A stretch of 64,000 nucleotides of DNA from Stomoxys calcitrans (lineage: Eukaryota; Arthropoda; Insecta; Diptera; Muscidae): assembly GCF_963082655.1 (NCBI RefSeq), contig NC_081554.1:122587869-122651868 (forward strand), read 5' to 3'. Shown in pieces: positions 38,646 through 56,325 of the stretch. The notes under the pieces are model-generated. The model did no database searches, was not told the DNA's origin, and saw only the letters and a list, made by a program, of their open reading frames with translations. Position 1 is the stretch's first letter. Each line of letters begins with the position of its first letter. The translations under genes were made by a program, and so were the position numbers.

Positions 38646-38712
38646 GTTCGTTGCTTCAGTCTTCGGAAATATCTTCTCGGTAAAATATCAAGTTTGTTGC
38701 CTGAGTCTTCGG
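38646..38712 (-). repeat. Imperfect direct repeat in the E4 5' UTR
   Basis: gttcgttgcttcagtcttcgg (38646-38666) recurs as a near copy with three mismatches at 38692-38712, 46 bp apart. Similar in period to the E3 5' UTR repeat but unrelated in sequence. Confidence 0.75.
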
Positions 38713-38776
38713 CCAACCAGATGTCGACGGCACAATAACACACTTGTTTGTTAATAGCAGCTTCACAATTCAGCAG

Positions 38777-38824
38777 TCAAATCGCAGGTACCTGGTTCTT
38801 GCCACCTTTACCACGACCAGTCAT
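38777..38824 (-). other. Chimeric upstream ORF, H4 start fused to E4
   Basis: The H4 ATG continues into E4 for 15 codons ([15 protein letters not shown]) before a TGA. It would be an upstream ORF in transcripts from the displaced H4 promoter. Confidence 0.6.
38799..38824 (-). pseudogene. H4 5' fragment in the E4 target duplication
   Basis: The first 8 codons plus two bases of H4 (MTGRGKGG), cut off at the E4 5' end. Confidence 0.93.
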
Positions 38825-39561
<737 letters not shown>

Positions 39562-39605
39562 ATTATTGACATTTTAAAAGCCAACTTTTTTTTACAAAAA
39601 CAATC

Positions 39606-39621
39606 GGTCCTTTTCAGGACC
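39606..39621 (+). terminator. H3 3' stem-loop, unit D
   Basis: Copy of 1647-1662. Confidence 0.95.
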
Positions 39622-41135
39622 ACAATATTTTTATAAAAAAGAGAAAAAAATTTATTCAAAACTTACACCTTTTTATTTTTATTAAAATAAATAAATATAG
39701 TCTTTTTTTGGGGATGGAAAAATACACTATTTATATTAAAAAAATTTTTTTCTTTTCTATGCGTTTTACTTTTGGTAATATTGGGTTTCAAAACATGGAG
39801 CGAAATCAAAAACTTTTTTTTAAAAAAAAATTATTTAATTTACTTTTTATGTTAAACTGAAAATTTTTATTTTCTATTAGCAACAGTATATTTGCTGTTA
39901 TTCTTTTTGCAAAATTTGATTTTTCGTAGTAGCTACATAACAAGAATGAATGAAGATAAAAACAGGCAGGCCAATACATTCGAGAGAATTTTAACCTTAA
40001 ATAGATAATTTAGATACATTGAATATAAATTTTTTCTGTATTTTTTATTATTTTTAAACAAATGATATTTTTTGCTATTCTAAAAACTGTTTTAAAAAGA
40101 ATAAAATAGTATTTTAATATTTTAAATTATTAAAGGGAAATAGATTTCGTTCGGTATGCAACTGTTCTACATTTGCTTGCTTAGACAAGGGCATTTTTGA
40201 ATTTGTGTTTAATTTCCAAAAAAAAATTATATATTTTTTTAAATTTGTGATTGCAACAATACATTGTTTAGAATTTACATTTTTAAATTTTTTATTTAGT
40301 TTCAAGTCCACTTTATATAGAAAAAAATATTTTATAATAAATGCAATAGAGCTCACCGCACATTTTGCATAGCCAACGACGTTGGTATAACATAGCATCG
40401 TAATATTTTAGACTTTTCGTAACAAACGTACACTTTTTACAAATTATGTAACATTTTAATAGAAATCTATCATTTCTATAATATTTTATGATAAAATTTT
40501 CCTAAAACATTTTTACATTAGAGCTTTCAAATTAATTTGCAGAAAAACTTTTATTCATGGAAAATACGCCAATATGGTGAATTCAACTGTCATAGACTAC
40601 ATAATAAAATCGATTATTTCACTATGAAAATCATCCAAATTTTCACTTTTTTTTACACTTCTTTCAAGAAAACATATCAAGATTCCATACTAAATTTTTA
40701 TAAAAACCAATTTTCAATAAAAATTGGAAAATTTTTATAATTTAGTTACAATTTTATCATAACATTTTTATAAACTTTCAACTCAAACCCTTATAACTCG
40801 GTAACGCTTAAAGATAATTAACTCGGATTTTCTTTAATGATTAGCTGGATATCTCTACTAGAAGAATTGTATAAAAAATAAAAAGAAATTGTTACTATCT
40901 CATCGTAAAATGAATAATTCTGTGAAAACTTTTGTAAAAATTTTTATTCGCTTCCACACAACGTTTCGCAAAATTTCGTAGTTGACTACTATGTACTTCT
41001 CATAATTTCGATGTACCCAGCCATCACTAGTCTAAAGGTTGAAACCATATTTTCAACCAATCAGCGTACACCAGTAGTGAGTGTATATTTACAAAGTGTT
41101 AAAGTGTGTTTAAAAAGAAAAATATAAGTGAAATC

Positions 41136-41816
41136 ATGTCTGACGCCGCCGTTGTTGAAGCCACCGCATCTCCAGTCGCCGCTGTTGAGAAAAAGGCACC
41201 TAAGAAAGCCGCTGCCAAGGCAAAGAAACCCTCTGCTGCCCCAAGCCATCCACCAACCCAACAAATGGTCGATGCTGCCATCAAAACATTGAAAGAACGT
41301 GGTGGTTCCTCATTGCCTGCCATCAAGAAATACTTGGCCAGCACATACAAAGTTGATGCTGTAAAATTGGCCCCATTCATCAAGAAGTACTTGAAGAGCG
41401 CTGTTGCTAGTGGAAAATTGATCCAAACTAAAGGTAAGGGTGCCTCCGGTTCATTCAAATTGTCCCCATCTGCCTCGAAGGAACCTAAAGCAAAGAGCGC
41501 TGAAAAGAAGAAGAAGGTCCCAGCCGGTGATAAGAAAAAGAAGGCAGCAGCACCCAAAAAGGCAGCCGGTGAAAAGAAAGCCGCTGCAAAGAAGCCTTCC
41601 GCTGCTAAAAAGACCGCCGAGAAGAAGAAGACCGAAAAGGCCAAGGCTAAAACTGCCAAAAAGACAGGTACAGTTAAAGCTAAACCCGCAAAAACAGCCG
41701 CCAAAGCATCAGCCACTAAACCAAAGGCACCCAAGGCAAAAACCACCGCTGCCAAGCCCAAAAAGGCTGCCGCAGCAAAGAAGCCAGCTGCCAAGAAGAC
41801 CGCCGCTAAGAAGTAA
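41136..41816 (+). CDS. His1: Histone H1, unit D
   Basis: Intact 226-aa H1; upstream inverted repeat/CCAAT 41037-41064, stem-loop 41886-41901. Confidence 0.98.
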   Translation: MSDAAVVEATASPVAAVEKKAPKKAAAKAKKPSAAPSHPPTQQMVDAAIKTLKERGGSSLPAIKKYLASTYKVDAVKLAPFIKKYLKSAVASGKLIQTKGKGASGSFKLSPSASKEPKAKSAEKKKKVPAGDKKKKAAAPKKAAGEKKAAAKKPSAAKKTAEKKKTEKAKAKTAKKTGTVKAKPAKTAAKASATKPKAPKAKTTAAKPKKAAAAKKPAAKKTAAKK

Positions 41817-41885
41817 TTTTTCCATGCAAAATTACTTATCATGTCAAAATGATTATTTTCGATATTCGAAAGCAGTATATCTAAC

Positions 41886-41901
41886 AGCCCTTTTCAGGGC
41901 T
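41886..41901 (+). terminator. H1 3' stem-loop, unit D
   Basis: Copy of 3927-3942. Confidence 0.95.
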
Positions 41902-42669
41902 ACAAAAAAATTTTTAAAAAGAGACCAAATTTAACTCAAACAATTTTTTAATTACCTAATAAATACTATGTTAATTTTAAGGGAAAAGCTAATCACAGCC
42001 CTTTTCGTAGCTGTAAAACATCTGTTGAAATCTTTTAATACCATTGTTACCTAATATGGGAATACATTACCCTTTAAGGAAATTTAAGTAATCACATGTT
42101 AAATGGGATTTTTTCCGCAACTGGATTAACTGTTTCACTTAGGGTCATAAACCAAAGCAATTACTAAGAATTATGAAAATCACTTAATGTTAAAGAAAAT
42201 CTCATTTAGCATACCTAACCAATAAGAGAGTGGCGTACAATATTCCCTTCAAAAATCGCACTTAGCATACCTATTTCATTCTTTACGAGCATACCTACCC
42301 ATAGATCTCGCGTACAAACGCATAAGTCCACATATACATCTCTACACCATTTCACGCTAACATACTAGTATACATCCCTAAAAAATTTAGTATCAACACA
42401 CACGCTCACATATACTCGAACATCAATACAACGTTGCATACCGAGTGTTTGAGCATAAGAGCAATATGTGTTGATCATATTACTGTAGATGTAGATGGTG
42501 CTAAGCAAGGAGGGCAATATTAGAGTATGGGTAGTATACATATTTTATTTTAAAAAAGTAATAAGGGCAATGTGAGGGTGAGTGGTAGATATATTTTTTC
42601 TTTAAATTTGTAAATATAAATTAATTTTAGTTGAATAACGAATTAAGTCTCTTTTTTAATTTATTTTGT

Positions 42670-42685
42670 GGCCCTGAAAAGGGCC
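42670..42685 (-). terminator. H2B 3' stem-loop, unit D
   Basis: Copy of 4711-4726. Confidence 0.95.
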
Positions 42686-42731
42686 TTTGATGTTGTAGGG
42701 AAAATATTGTACGACGAAATAAGTATGCCAT

Positions 42732-43106
42732 TTACTTGGAGCTGGTGTACTTAGTAACGGCTTTGGTACCTTCACTGACAGCGTGCTTAGCCAACTCACC
42801 GGGCAATAATAGACGGACGGCAGTTTGGATTTCCCGACTGGTGATGGTGGAACGCTTGTTGTAGTGAGCCAAACGGGAGGCTTCGGCGGCGATACGTTCA
42901 AAGATATCGTTGACGAAACTGTTCATGATGCTCATGGCCTTTGAGGAGATACCAGTATCGGGATGGACTTGCTTCAACACTTTGTAAATGTAGATAGCAT
43001 AACTCTCCTTACGCTTGGTGCGTCTCTTGGTCTTGTCACCCTTAGTGATGTTCTTTTGGGCTTTGCCGGCCTTCTTTGCTGCTTTACCACTGGCTTTTGG
43101 AGGCAT
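42732..43106 (-). CDS. His2B: Histone H2B, unit D
   Basis: Intact H2B; TATA-like box 43188-43195 (minus), stem-loop 42670-42685. Confidence 0.99.
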   Translation of the reverse strand: MPPKASGKAAKKAGKAQKNITKGDKTKRRTKRKESYAIYIYKVLKQVHPDTGISSKAMSIMNSFVNDIFERIAAEASRLAHYNKRSTITSREIQTAVRLLLPGELAKHAVSEGTKAVTKYTSSK

Positions 43107-43749
<643 letters not shown>

Positions 43750-43811
43750 ATTATCTACGAGCATCAAAGAAAAAATGTAAATACAGGCCATCGTATAAAT
43801 CAACAACAATC

Positions 43812-43827
43812 CGTCCTTTTCAGGACG
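43812..43827 (+). terminator. H2A 3' stem-loop, unit D
   Basis: Copy of 8733-8748. Confidence 0.95.
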
Positions 43828-44688
43828 ACAAAAATTTTTTTAAAAGAGAAAAAACTATATCAAACCTTATTTTATCAAGAAAATTTACTTAAAAAATAGT
43901 TTTAAATAATAAATAAAATTTTAATTGTAGTTAAATTTAAAAAATATTTTTTGGTCGATTTTTTTTTTCAGTGGATTTGGTAATTTGCTAGCAATTTCGT
44001 TATTCGAAATTTCCTTAAACAATCCTGTTTTAGGCGTAAATACAAAAAAATCTGCCATCTATTGTTTATAGGTAAACATTTTCAAATATGTTTACATCTT
44101 ATCGACTATTGCAGGTCTTTTAATATACATGTCATAATTATCAGTTATCAATTATCATGCATCAACATTTCGCCTATTTGCATACATTAACATAATAAGA
44201 ATTTAGTTTTATCGACCCTACTCAAGATTATCGGCATTTAATAGGATCAATGTTACCATTAGGGTACTGTAAAAACTATTTATTTTACATTTGAATATCA
44301 CATGGTAATCATTGTTCATTTTCTGATGCTGAAAAAAATTGGCATATGTAATAACAAAACATCGAAACGAAGTATCTACGATCGTCCCTCTTCGTACATT
44401 TGTGACAAAGTTAGCAGCTCCAAGCAAAGGAAACATTTAATGGTAGTATATGCGTGCATTTTGGTATCTGTGTGTATGTATGCTTTTTAGTGTTGTATAC
44501 CATCGTTTCATCGTATTGTTCTAATGGCGTCGGTTTTAGTTTCGTCATGTATGTATGTATATTATAGAAGCTACATTTTGGCCGACGGCAAATTGAAAAA
44601 TGGTAATATTTATTTTCAAATAAATTTTATGTATTTTTTTTTAGTAAAAATTTATAACAAGATATATCTCTTTTTAAATATGTTTTGT

Positions 44689-44704
44689 GGTCCTGAAAAG
44701 GACC
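44689..44704 (-). terminator. H4 3' stem-loop, unit E
   Basis: Same 16-nt hairpin as 481-496. Confidence 0.95.
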
Positions 44705-44761
44705 GATTGTTTTAGTTTTAAAGTTCTTAAAATTTTCTCCAAAATAGCGTCAAGATAATGT

Positions 44762-45810
<1,049 letters not shown>

Positions 45811-45854
45811 ATTATTGACATTTTAAAAGCCAACTTTTTTTTACAAAAACAATC

Positions 45855-45870
45855 GGTCCTTTTCAGGACC
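45855..45870 (+). terminator. H3 3' stem-loop, unit E
   Basis: Copy of 1647-1662. Confidence 0.95.
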
Positions 45871-47384
45871 ACAATATTTTTATAAAAAAGAGAAAAAAAT
45901 TTATTCAAAACTTACACCTTTTTATTTTTATTAAAATAAATAAATATAGTCTTTTTTTGGGGATGGAAAAATACACTATTTATATTAAAAAAATTTTTTT
46001 CTTTTCTATGCGTTTTACTTTTGGTAATATTGGGTTTCAAAACATGGAGCGAAATCAAAAACTTTTTTTTAAAAAAAAATTATTTAATTTACTTTTTATG
46101 TTAAACTGAAAATTTTTATTTTCTATTAGCAACAGTATATTTGCTGTTATTCTTTTTGCAAAATTTGATTTTTCGTAGTAGCTACATAACAAGAATGAAT
46201 GAAGATAAAAACAGGCAGGCCAATACATTCGAGAGAATTTTAACCTTAAATAGATAATTTAGATACATTGAATATAAATTTTTTCTGTATTTTTTATTAT
46301 TTTTAAACAAATGATATTTTTTGCTATTCTAAAAACTGTTTTAAAAAGAATAAAATAGTATTTTAATATTTTAAATTATTAAAGGGAAATAGATTTCGTT
46401 CGGTATGCAACTGTTCTACATTTGCTTGCTTAGACAAGGGCATTTTTGAATTTGTGTTTAATTTCCAAAAAAAAATTATATATTTTTTTAAATTTGTGAT
46501 TGCAACAATACATTGTTTAGAATTTACATTTTTAAATTTTTTATTTAGTTTCAAGTCCACTTTATATAGAAAAAAATATTTTATAATAAATGCAATAGAG
46601 CTCACCGCACATTTTGCATAGCCAACGACGTTGGTATAACATAGCATCGTAATATTTTAGACTTTTCGTAACAAACGTACACTTTTTACAAATTATGTAA
46701 CATTTTAATAGAAATCTATCATTTCTATAATATTTTATGATAAAATTTTCCTAAAACATTTTTACATTAGAGCTTTCAAATTAATTTGCAGAAAAACTTT
46801 TATTCATGGAAAATACGCCAATATGGTGAATTCAACTGTCATAGACTACATAATAAAATCGATTATTTCACTATGAAAATCATCCAAATTTTCACTTTTT
46901 TTTACACTTCTTTCAAGAAAACATATCAAGATTCCATACTAAATTTTTATAAAAACCAATTTTCAATAAAAATTGGAAAATTTTTATAATTTAGTTACAA
47001 TTTTATCATAACATTTTTATAAACTTTCAACTCAAACCCTTATAACTCGGTAACGCTTAAAGATAATTAACTCGGATTTTCTTTAATGATTAGCTGGATA
47101 TCTCTACTAGAAGAATTGTATAAAAAATAAAAAGAAATTGTTACTATCTCATCGTAAAATGAATAATTCTGTGAAAACTTTTGTAAAAATTTTTATTCGC
47201 TTCCACACAACGTTTCGCAAAATTTCGTAGTTGACTACTATGTACTTCTCATAATTTCGATGTACCCAGCCATCACTAGTCTAAAGGTTGAAACCATATT
47301 TTCAACCAATCAGCGTACACCAGTAGTGAGTGTATATTTACAAAGTGTTAAAGTGTGTTTAAAAAGAAAAATATAAGTGAAATC

Positions 47385-48065
47385 ATGTCTGACGCCGCCG
47401 TTGTTGAAGCCACCGCATCTCCAGTCGCCGCTGTTGAGAAAAAGGCACCTAAGAAAGCCGCTGCCAAGGCAAAGAAACCCTCTGCTGCCCCAAGCCATCC
47501 ACCAACCCAACAAATGGTCGATGCTGCCATCAAAACATTGAAAGAACGTGGTGGTTCCTCATTGCCTGCCATCAAGAAATACTTGGCCAGCACATACAAA
47601 GTTGATGCTGTAAAATTGGCCCCATTCATCAAGAAGTACTTGAAGAGCGCTGTTGCTAGTGGAAAATTGATCCAAACTAAAGGTAAGGGTGCCTCCGGTT
47701 CATTCAAATTGTCCCCATCTGCCTCGAAGGAACCTAAAGCAAAGAGCGCTGAAAAGAAGAAGAAGGTCCCAGCCGGTGATAAGAAAAAGAAGGCAGCAGC
47801 ACCCAAAAAGGCAGCCGGTGAAAAGAAAGCCGCTGCAAAGAAGCCTTCCGCTGCTAAAAAGACCGCCGAGAAGAAGAAGACCGAAAAGGCCAAGGCTAAA
47901 ACTGCCAAAAAGACAGGTACAGTTAAAGCTAAACCCGCAAAAACAGCCGCCAAAGCATCAGCCACTAAACCAAAGGCACCCAAGGCAAAAACCACCGCTG
48001 CCAAGCCCAAAAAGGCTGCCGCAGCAAAGAAGCCAGCTGCCAAGAAGACCGCCGCTAAGAAGTAA
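47385..48065 (+). CDS. His1: Histone H1, unit E
   Basis: Intact 226-aa H1; upstream inverted repeat/CCAAT 47286-47313, stem-loop 48135-48150. Confidence 0.98.
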   Translation: MSDAAVVEATASPVAAVEKKAPKKAAAKAKKPSAAPSHPPTQQMVDAAIKTLKERGGSSLPAIKKYLASTYKVDAVKLAPFIKKYLKSAVASGKLIQTKGKGASGSFKLSPSASKEPKAKSAEKKKKVPAGDKKKKAAAPKKAAGEKKAAAKKPSAAKKTAEKKKTEKAKAKTAKKTGTVKAKPAKTAAKASATKPKAPKAKTTAAKPKKAAAAKKPAAKKTAAKK

Positions 48066-48134
48066 TTTTTCCATGCAAAATTACTTATCATGTCAAAATG
48101 ATTATTTTCGATATTCGAAAGCAGTATATCTAAC

Positions 48135-48150
48135 AGCCCTTTTCAGGGCT
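48135..48150 (+). terminator. H1 3' stem-loop, unit E
   Basis: Copy of 3927-3942. Confidence 0.95.
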
Positions 48151-48918
48151 ACAAAAAAATTTTTAAAAAGAGACCAAATTTAACTCAAACAATTTTTTAA
48201 TTACCTAATAAATACTATGTTAATTTTAAGGGAAAAGCTAATCACAGCCCTTTTCGTAGCTGTAAAACATCTGTTGAAATCTTTTAATACCATTGTTACC
48301 TAATATGGGAATACATTACCCTTTAAGGAAATTTAAGTAATCACATGTTAAATGGGATTTTTTCCGCAACTGGATTAACTGTTTCACTTAGGGTCATAAA
48401 CCAAAGCAATTACTAAGAATTATGAAAATCACTTAATGTTAAAGAAAATCTCATTTAGCATACCTAACCAATAAGAGAGTGGCGTACAATATTCCCTTCA
48501 AAAATCGCACTTAGCATACCTATTTCATTCTTTACGAGCATACCTACCCATAGATCTCGCGTACAAACGCATAAGTCCACATATACATCTCTACACCATT
48601 TCACGCTAACATACTAGTATACATCCCTAAAAAATTTAGTATCAACACACACGCTCACATATACTCGAACATCAATACAACGTTGCATACCGAGTGTTTG
48701 AGCATAAGAGCAATATGTGTTGATCATATTACTGTAGATGTAGATGGTGCTAAGCAAGGAGGGCAATATTAGAGTATGGGTAGTATACATATTTTATTTT
48801 AAAAAAGTAATAAGGGCAATGTGAGGGTGAGTGGTAGATATATTTTTTCTTTAAATTTGTAAATATAAATTAATTTTAGTTGAATAACGAATTAAGTCTC
48901 TTTTTTAATTTATTTTGT

Positions 48919-48934
48919 GGCCCTGAAAAGGGCC
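48919..48934 (-). terminator. H2B 3' stem-loop, unit E
   Basis: Copy of 4711-4726. Confidence 0.95.
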
Positions 48935-48980
48935 TTTGATGTTGTAGGGAAAATATTGTACGACGAAATAAGTATGCCAT

Positions 48981-49355
48981 TTACTTGGAGCTGGTGTACT
49001 TAGTAACGGCTTTGGTACCTTCACTGACAGCGTGCTTAGCCAACTCACCGGGCAATAATAGACGGACGGCAGTTTGGATTTCCCGACTGGTGATGGTGGA
49101 ACGCTTGTTGTAGTGAGCCAAACGGGAGGCTTCGGCGGCGATACGTTCAAAGATATCGTTGACGAAACTGTTCATGATGCTCATGGCCTTTGAGGAGATA
49201 CCAGTATCGGGATGGACTTGCTTCAACACTTTGTAAATGTAGATAGCATAACTCTCCTTACGCTTGGTGCGTCTCTTGGTCTTGTCACCCTTAGTGATGT
49301 TCTTTTGGGCTTTGCCGGCCTTCTTTGCTGCTTTACCACTGGCTTTTGGAGGCAT
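48981..49355 (-). CDS. His2B: Histone H2B, unit E
   Basis: Intact H2B; TATA-like box 49437-49444 (minus), stem-loop 48919-48934. Confidence 0.99.
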   Translation of the reverse strand: MPPKASGKAAKKAGKAQKNITKGDKTKRRTKRKESYAIYIYKVLKQVHPDTGISSKAMSIMNSFVNDIFERIAAEASRLAHYNKRSTITSREIQTAVRLLLPGELAKHAVSEGTKAVTKYTSSK

Positions 49356-49998
<643 letters not shown>

Positions 49999-50060
49999 AT
50001 TATCTACGAGCATCAAAGAAAAAATGTAAATACAGGCCATCGTATAAATCAACAACAATC

Positions 50061-50076
50061 CGTCCTTTTCAGGACG
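50061..50076 (+). terminator. H2A 3' stem-loop, unit E
   Basis: Copy of 8733-8748. Confidence 0.95.
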
Positions 50077-50937
50077 ACAAAAATTTTTTTAAAAGAGAAA
50101 AAACTATATCAAACCTTATTTTATCAAGAAAATTTACTTAAAAAATAGTTTTAAATAATAAATAAAATTTTAATTGTAGTTAAATTTAAAAAATATTTTT
50201 TGGTCGATTTTTTTTTTCAGTGGATTTGGTAATTTGCTAGCAATTTCGTTATTCGAAATTTCCTTAAACAATCCTGTTTTAGGCGTAAATACAAAAAAAT
50301 CTGCCATCTATTGTTTATAGGTAAACATTTTCAAATATGTTTACATCTTATCGACTATTGCAGGTCTTTTAATATACATGTCATAATTATCAGTTATCAA
50401 TTATCATGCATCAACATTTCGCCTATTTGCATACATTAACATAATAAGAATTTAGTTTTATCGACCCTACTCAAGATTATCGGCATTTAATAGGATCAAT
50501 GTTACCATTAGGGTACTGTAAAAACTATTTATTTTACATTTGAATATCACATGGTAATCATTGTTCATTTTCTGATGCTGAAAAAAATTGGCATATGTAA
50601 TAACAAAACATCGAAACGAAGTATCTACGATCGTCCCTCTTCGTACATTTGTGACAAAGTTAGCAGCTCCAAGCAAAGGAAACATTTAATGGTAGTATAT
50701 GCGTGCATTTTGGTATCTGTGTGTATGTATGCTTTTTAGTGTTGTATACCATCGTTTCATCGTATTGTTCTAATGGCGTCGGTTTTAGTTTCGTCATGTA
50801 TGTATGTATATTATAGAAGCTACATTTTGGCCGACGGCAAATTGAAAAATGGTAATATTTATTTTCAAATAAATTTTATGTATTTTTTTTTAGTAAAAAT
50901 TTATAACAAGATATATCTCTTTTTAAATATGTTTTGT

Positions 50938-50953
50938 GGTCCTGAAAAGGACC
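50938..50953 (-). terminator. H4 3' stem-loop, unit F
   Basis: Same 16-nt hairpin as 481-496. Confidence 0.95.
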
Positions 50954-51010
50954 GATTGTTTTAGTTTTAAAGTTCTTAAAATTTTCTCCAAAATAGCGTC
51001 AAGATAATGT

Positions 51011-52059
<1,049 letters not shown>

Positions 52060-52103
52060 ATTATTGACATTTTAAAAGCCAACTTTTTTTTACAAAAACA
52101 ATC

Positions 52104-52119
52104 GGTCCTTTTCAGGACC
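52104..52119 (+). terminator. H3 3' stem-loop, unit F
   Basis: Copy of 1647-1662. Confidence 0.95.
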
Positions 52120-53633
52120 ACAATATTTTTATAAAAAAGAGAAAAAAATTTATTCAAAACTTACACCTTTTTATTTTTATTAAAATAAATAAATATAGTC
52201 TTTTTTTGGGGATGGAAAAATACACTATTTATATTAAAAAAATTTTTTTCTTTTCTATGCGTTTTACTTTTGGTAATATTGGGTTTCAAAACATGGAGCG
52301 AAATCAAAAACTTTTTTTTAAAAAAAAATTATTTAATTTACTTTTTATGTTAAACTGAAAATTTTTATTTTCTATTAGCAACAGTATATTTGCTGTTATT
52401 CTTTTTGCAAAATTTGATTTTTCGTAGTAGCTACATAACAAGAATGAATGAAGATAAAAACAGGCAGGCCAATACATTCGAGAGAATTTTAACCTTAAAT
52501 AGATAATTTAGATACATTGAATATAAATTTTTTCTGTATTTTTTATTATTTTTAAACAAATGATATTTTTTGCTATTCTAAAAACTGTTTTAAAAAGAAT
52601 AAAATAGTATTTTAATATTTTAAATTATTAAAGGGAAATAGATTTCGTTCGGTATGCAACTGTTCTACATTTGCTTGCTTAGACAAGGGCATTTTTGAAT
52701 TTGTGTTTAATTTCCAAAAAAAAATTATATATTTTTTTAAATTTGTGATTGCAACAATACATTGTTTAGAATTTACATTTTTAAATTTTTTATTTAGTTT
52801 CAAGTCCACTTTATATAGAAAAAAATATTTTATAATAAATGCAATAGAGCTCACCGCACATTTTGCATAGCCAACGACGTTGGTATAACATAGCATCGTA
52901 ATATTTTAGACTTTTCGTAACAAACGTACACTTTTTACAAATTATGTAACATTTTAATAGAAATCTATCATTTCTATAATATTTTATGATAAAATTTTCC
53001 TAAAACATTTTTACATTAGAGCTTTCAAATTAATTTGCAGAAAAACTTTTATTCATGGAAAATACGCCAATATGGTGAATTCAACTGTCATAGACTACAT
53101 AATAAAATCGATTATTTCACTATGAAAATCATCCAAATTTTCACTTTTTTTTACACTTCTTTCAAGAAAACATATCAAGATTCCATACTAAATTTTTATA
53201 AAAACCAATTTTCAATAAAAATTGGAAAATTTTTATAATTTAGTTACAATTTTATCATAACATTTTTATAAACTTTCAACTCAAACCCTTATAACTCGGT
53301 AACGCTTAAAGATAATTAACTCGGATTTTCTTTAATGATTAGCTGGATATCTCTACTAGAAGAATTGTATAAAAAATAAAAAGAAATTGTTACTATCTCA
53401 TCGTAAAATGAATAATTCTGTGAAAACTTTTGTAAAAATTTTTATTCGCTTCCACACAACGTTTCGCAAAATTTCGTAGTTGACTACTATGTACTTCTCA
53501 TAATTTCGATGTACCCAGCCATCACTAGTCTAAAGGTTGAAACCATATTTTCAACCAATCAGCGTACACCAGTAGTGAGTGTATATTTACAAAGTGTTAA
53601 AGTGTGTTTAAAAAGAAAAATATAAGTGAAATC

Positions 53634-54314
53634 ATGTCTGACGCCGCCGTTGTTGAAGCCACCGCATCTCCAGTCGCCGCTGTTGAGAAAAAGGCACCTA
53701 AGAAAGCCGCTGCCAAGGCAAAGAAACCCTCTGCTGCCCCAAGCCATCCACCAACCCAACAAATGGTCGATGCTGCCATCAAAACATTGAAAGAACGTGG
53801 TGGTTCCTCATTGCCTGCCATCAAGAAATACTTGGCCAGCACATACAAAGTTGATGCTGTAAAATTGGCCCCATTCATCAAGAAGTACTTGAAGAGCGCT
53901 GTTGCTAGTGGAAAATTGATCCAAACTAAAGGTAAGGGTGCCTCCGGTTCATTCAAATTGTCCCCATCTGCCTCGAAGGAACCTAAAGCAAAGAGCGCTG
54001 AAAAGAAGAAGAAGGTCCCAGCCGGTGATAAGAAAAAGAAGGCAGCAGCACCCAAAAAGGCAGCCGGTGAAAAGAAAGCCGCTGCAAAGAAGCCTTCCGC
54101 TGCTAAAAAGACCGCCGAGAAGAAGAAGACCGAAAAGGCCAAGGCTAAAACTGCCAAAAAGACAGGTACAGTTAAAGCTAAACCCGCAAAAACAGCCGCC
54201 AAAGCATCAGCCACTAAACCAAAGGCACCCAAGGCAAAAACCACCGCTGCCAAGCCCAAAAAGGCTGCCGCAGCAAAGAAGCCAGCTGCCAAGAAGACCG
54301 CCGCTAAGAAGTAA
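53634..54314 (+). CDS. His1: Histone H1, unit F
   Basis: Intact 226-aa H1; upstream inverted repeat/CCAAT 53535-53562, stem-loop 54384-54399. Confidence 0.98.
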   Translation: MSDAAVVEATASPVAAVEKKAPKKAAAKAKKPSAAPSHPPTQQMVDAAIKTLKERGGSSLPAIKKYLASTYKVDAVKLAPFIKKYLKSAVASGKLIQTKGKGASGSFKLSPSASKEPKAKSAEKKKKVPAGDKKKKAAAPKKAAGEKKAAAKKPSAAKKTAEKKKTEKAKAKTAKKTGTVKAKPAKTAAKASATKPKAPKAKTTAAKPKKAAAAKKPAAKKTAAKK

Positions 54315-54383
54315 TTTTTCCATGCAAAATTACTTATCATGTCAAAATGATTATTTTCGATATTCGAAAGCAGTATATCTAAC

Positions 54384-54399
54384 AGCCCTTTTCAGGGCT
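54384..54399 (+). terminator. H1 3' stem-loop, unit F
   Basis: Copy of 3927-3942. Confidence 0.95.
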
Positions 54400-55167
54400 A
54401 CAAAAAAATTTTTAAAAAGAGACCAAATTTAACTCAAACAATTTTTTAATTACCTAATAAATACTATGTTAATTTTAAGGGAAAAGCTAATCACAGCCCT
54501 TTTCGTAGCTGTAAAACATCTGTTGAAATCTTTTAATACCATTGTTACCTAATATGGGAATACATTACCCTTTAAGGAAATTTAAGTAATCACATGTTAA
54601 ATGGGATTTTTTCCGCAACTGGATTAACTGTTTCACTTAGGGTCATAAACCAAAGCAATTACTAAGAATTATGAAAATCACTTAATGTTAAAGAAAATCT
54701 CATTTAGCATACCTAACCAATAAGAGAGTGGCGTACAATATTCCCTTCAAAAATCGCACTTAGCATACCTATTTCATTCTTTACGAGCATACCTACCCAT
54801 AGATCTCGCGTACAAACGCATAAGTCCACATATACATCTCTACACCATTTCACGCTAACATACTAGTATACATCCCTAAAAAATTTAGTATCAACACACA
54901 CGCTCACATATACTCGAACATCAATACAACGTTGCATACCGAGTGTTTGAGCATAAGAGCAATATGTGTTGATCATATTACTGTAGATGTAGATGGTGCT
55001 AAGCAAGGAGGGCAATATTAGAGTATGGGTAGTATACATATTTTATTTTAAAAAAGTAATAAGGGCAATGTGAGGGTGAGTGGTAGATATATTTTTTCTT
55101 TAAATTTGTAAATATAAATTAATTTTAGTTGAATAACGAATTAAGTCTCTTTTTTAATTTATTTTGT

Positions 55168-55183
55168 GGCCCTGAAAAGGGCC
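55168..55183 (-). terminator. H2B 3' stem-loop, unit F
   Basis: Copy of 4711-4726. Confidence 0.95.
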
Positions 55184-55229
55184 TTTGATGTTGTAGGGAA
55201 AATATTGTACGACGAAATAAGTATGCCAT

Positions 55230-55604
55230 TTACTTGGAGCTGGTGTACTTAGTAACGGCTTTGGTACCTTCACTGACAGCGTGCTTAGCCAACTCACCGG
55301 GCAATAATAGACGGACGGCAGTTTGGATTTCCCGACTGGTGATGGTGGAACGCTTGTTGTAGTGAGCCAAACGGGAGGCTTCGGCGGCGATACGTTCAAA
55401 GATATCGTTGACGAAACTGTTCATGATGCTCATGGCCTTTGAGGAGATACCAGTATCGGGATGGACTTGCTTCAACACTTTGTAAATGTAGATAGCATAA
55501 CTCTCCTTACGCTTGGTGCGTCTCTTGGTCTTGTCACCCTTAGTGATGTTCTTTTGGGCTTTGCCGGCCTTCTTTGCTGCTTTACCACTGGCTTTTGGAG
55601 GCAT
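55230..55604 (-). CDS. His2B: Histone H2B, unit F
   Basis: Intact H2B; TATA-like box 55686-55693 (minus), stem-loop 55168-55183. Confidence 0.99.
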   Translation of the reverse strand: MPPKASGKAAKKAGKAQKNITKGDKTKRRTKRKESYAIYIYKVLKQVHPDTGISSKAMSIMNSFVNDIFERIAAEASRLAHYNKRSTITSREIQTAVRLLLPGELAKHAVSEGTKAVTKYTSSK

Positions 55605-56247
<643 letters not shown>

Positions 56248-56309
56248 ATTATCTACGAGCATCAAAGAAAAAATGTAAATACAGGCCATCGTATAAATCA
56301 ACAACAATC

Positions 56310-56325
56310 CGTCCTTTTCAGGACG
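56310..56325 (+). terminator. H2A 3' stem-loop, unit F
   Basis: Copy of 8733-8748. Confidence 0.95.

Larger units (their letters stand above)
33526..38798 (-). mobile_element. E4: full-length Jockey-like non-LTR retrotransposon in the H4 promoter
   Basis: A 5273-bp element in sense orientation to H4, flanked by an exact 87-bp duplication. Minus-strand order: 5' UTR of 315 nt with an imperfect direct repeat, ORF1 (38483-36804), ORF2 (36811-33866), 3' UTR of about 340 nt with AATAAA (33556-33561) and a (CAAAA)n tail. Both ORFs are open. Closest in protein to E1 and E2. Confidence 0.96.
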
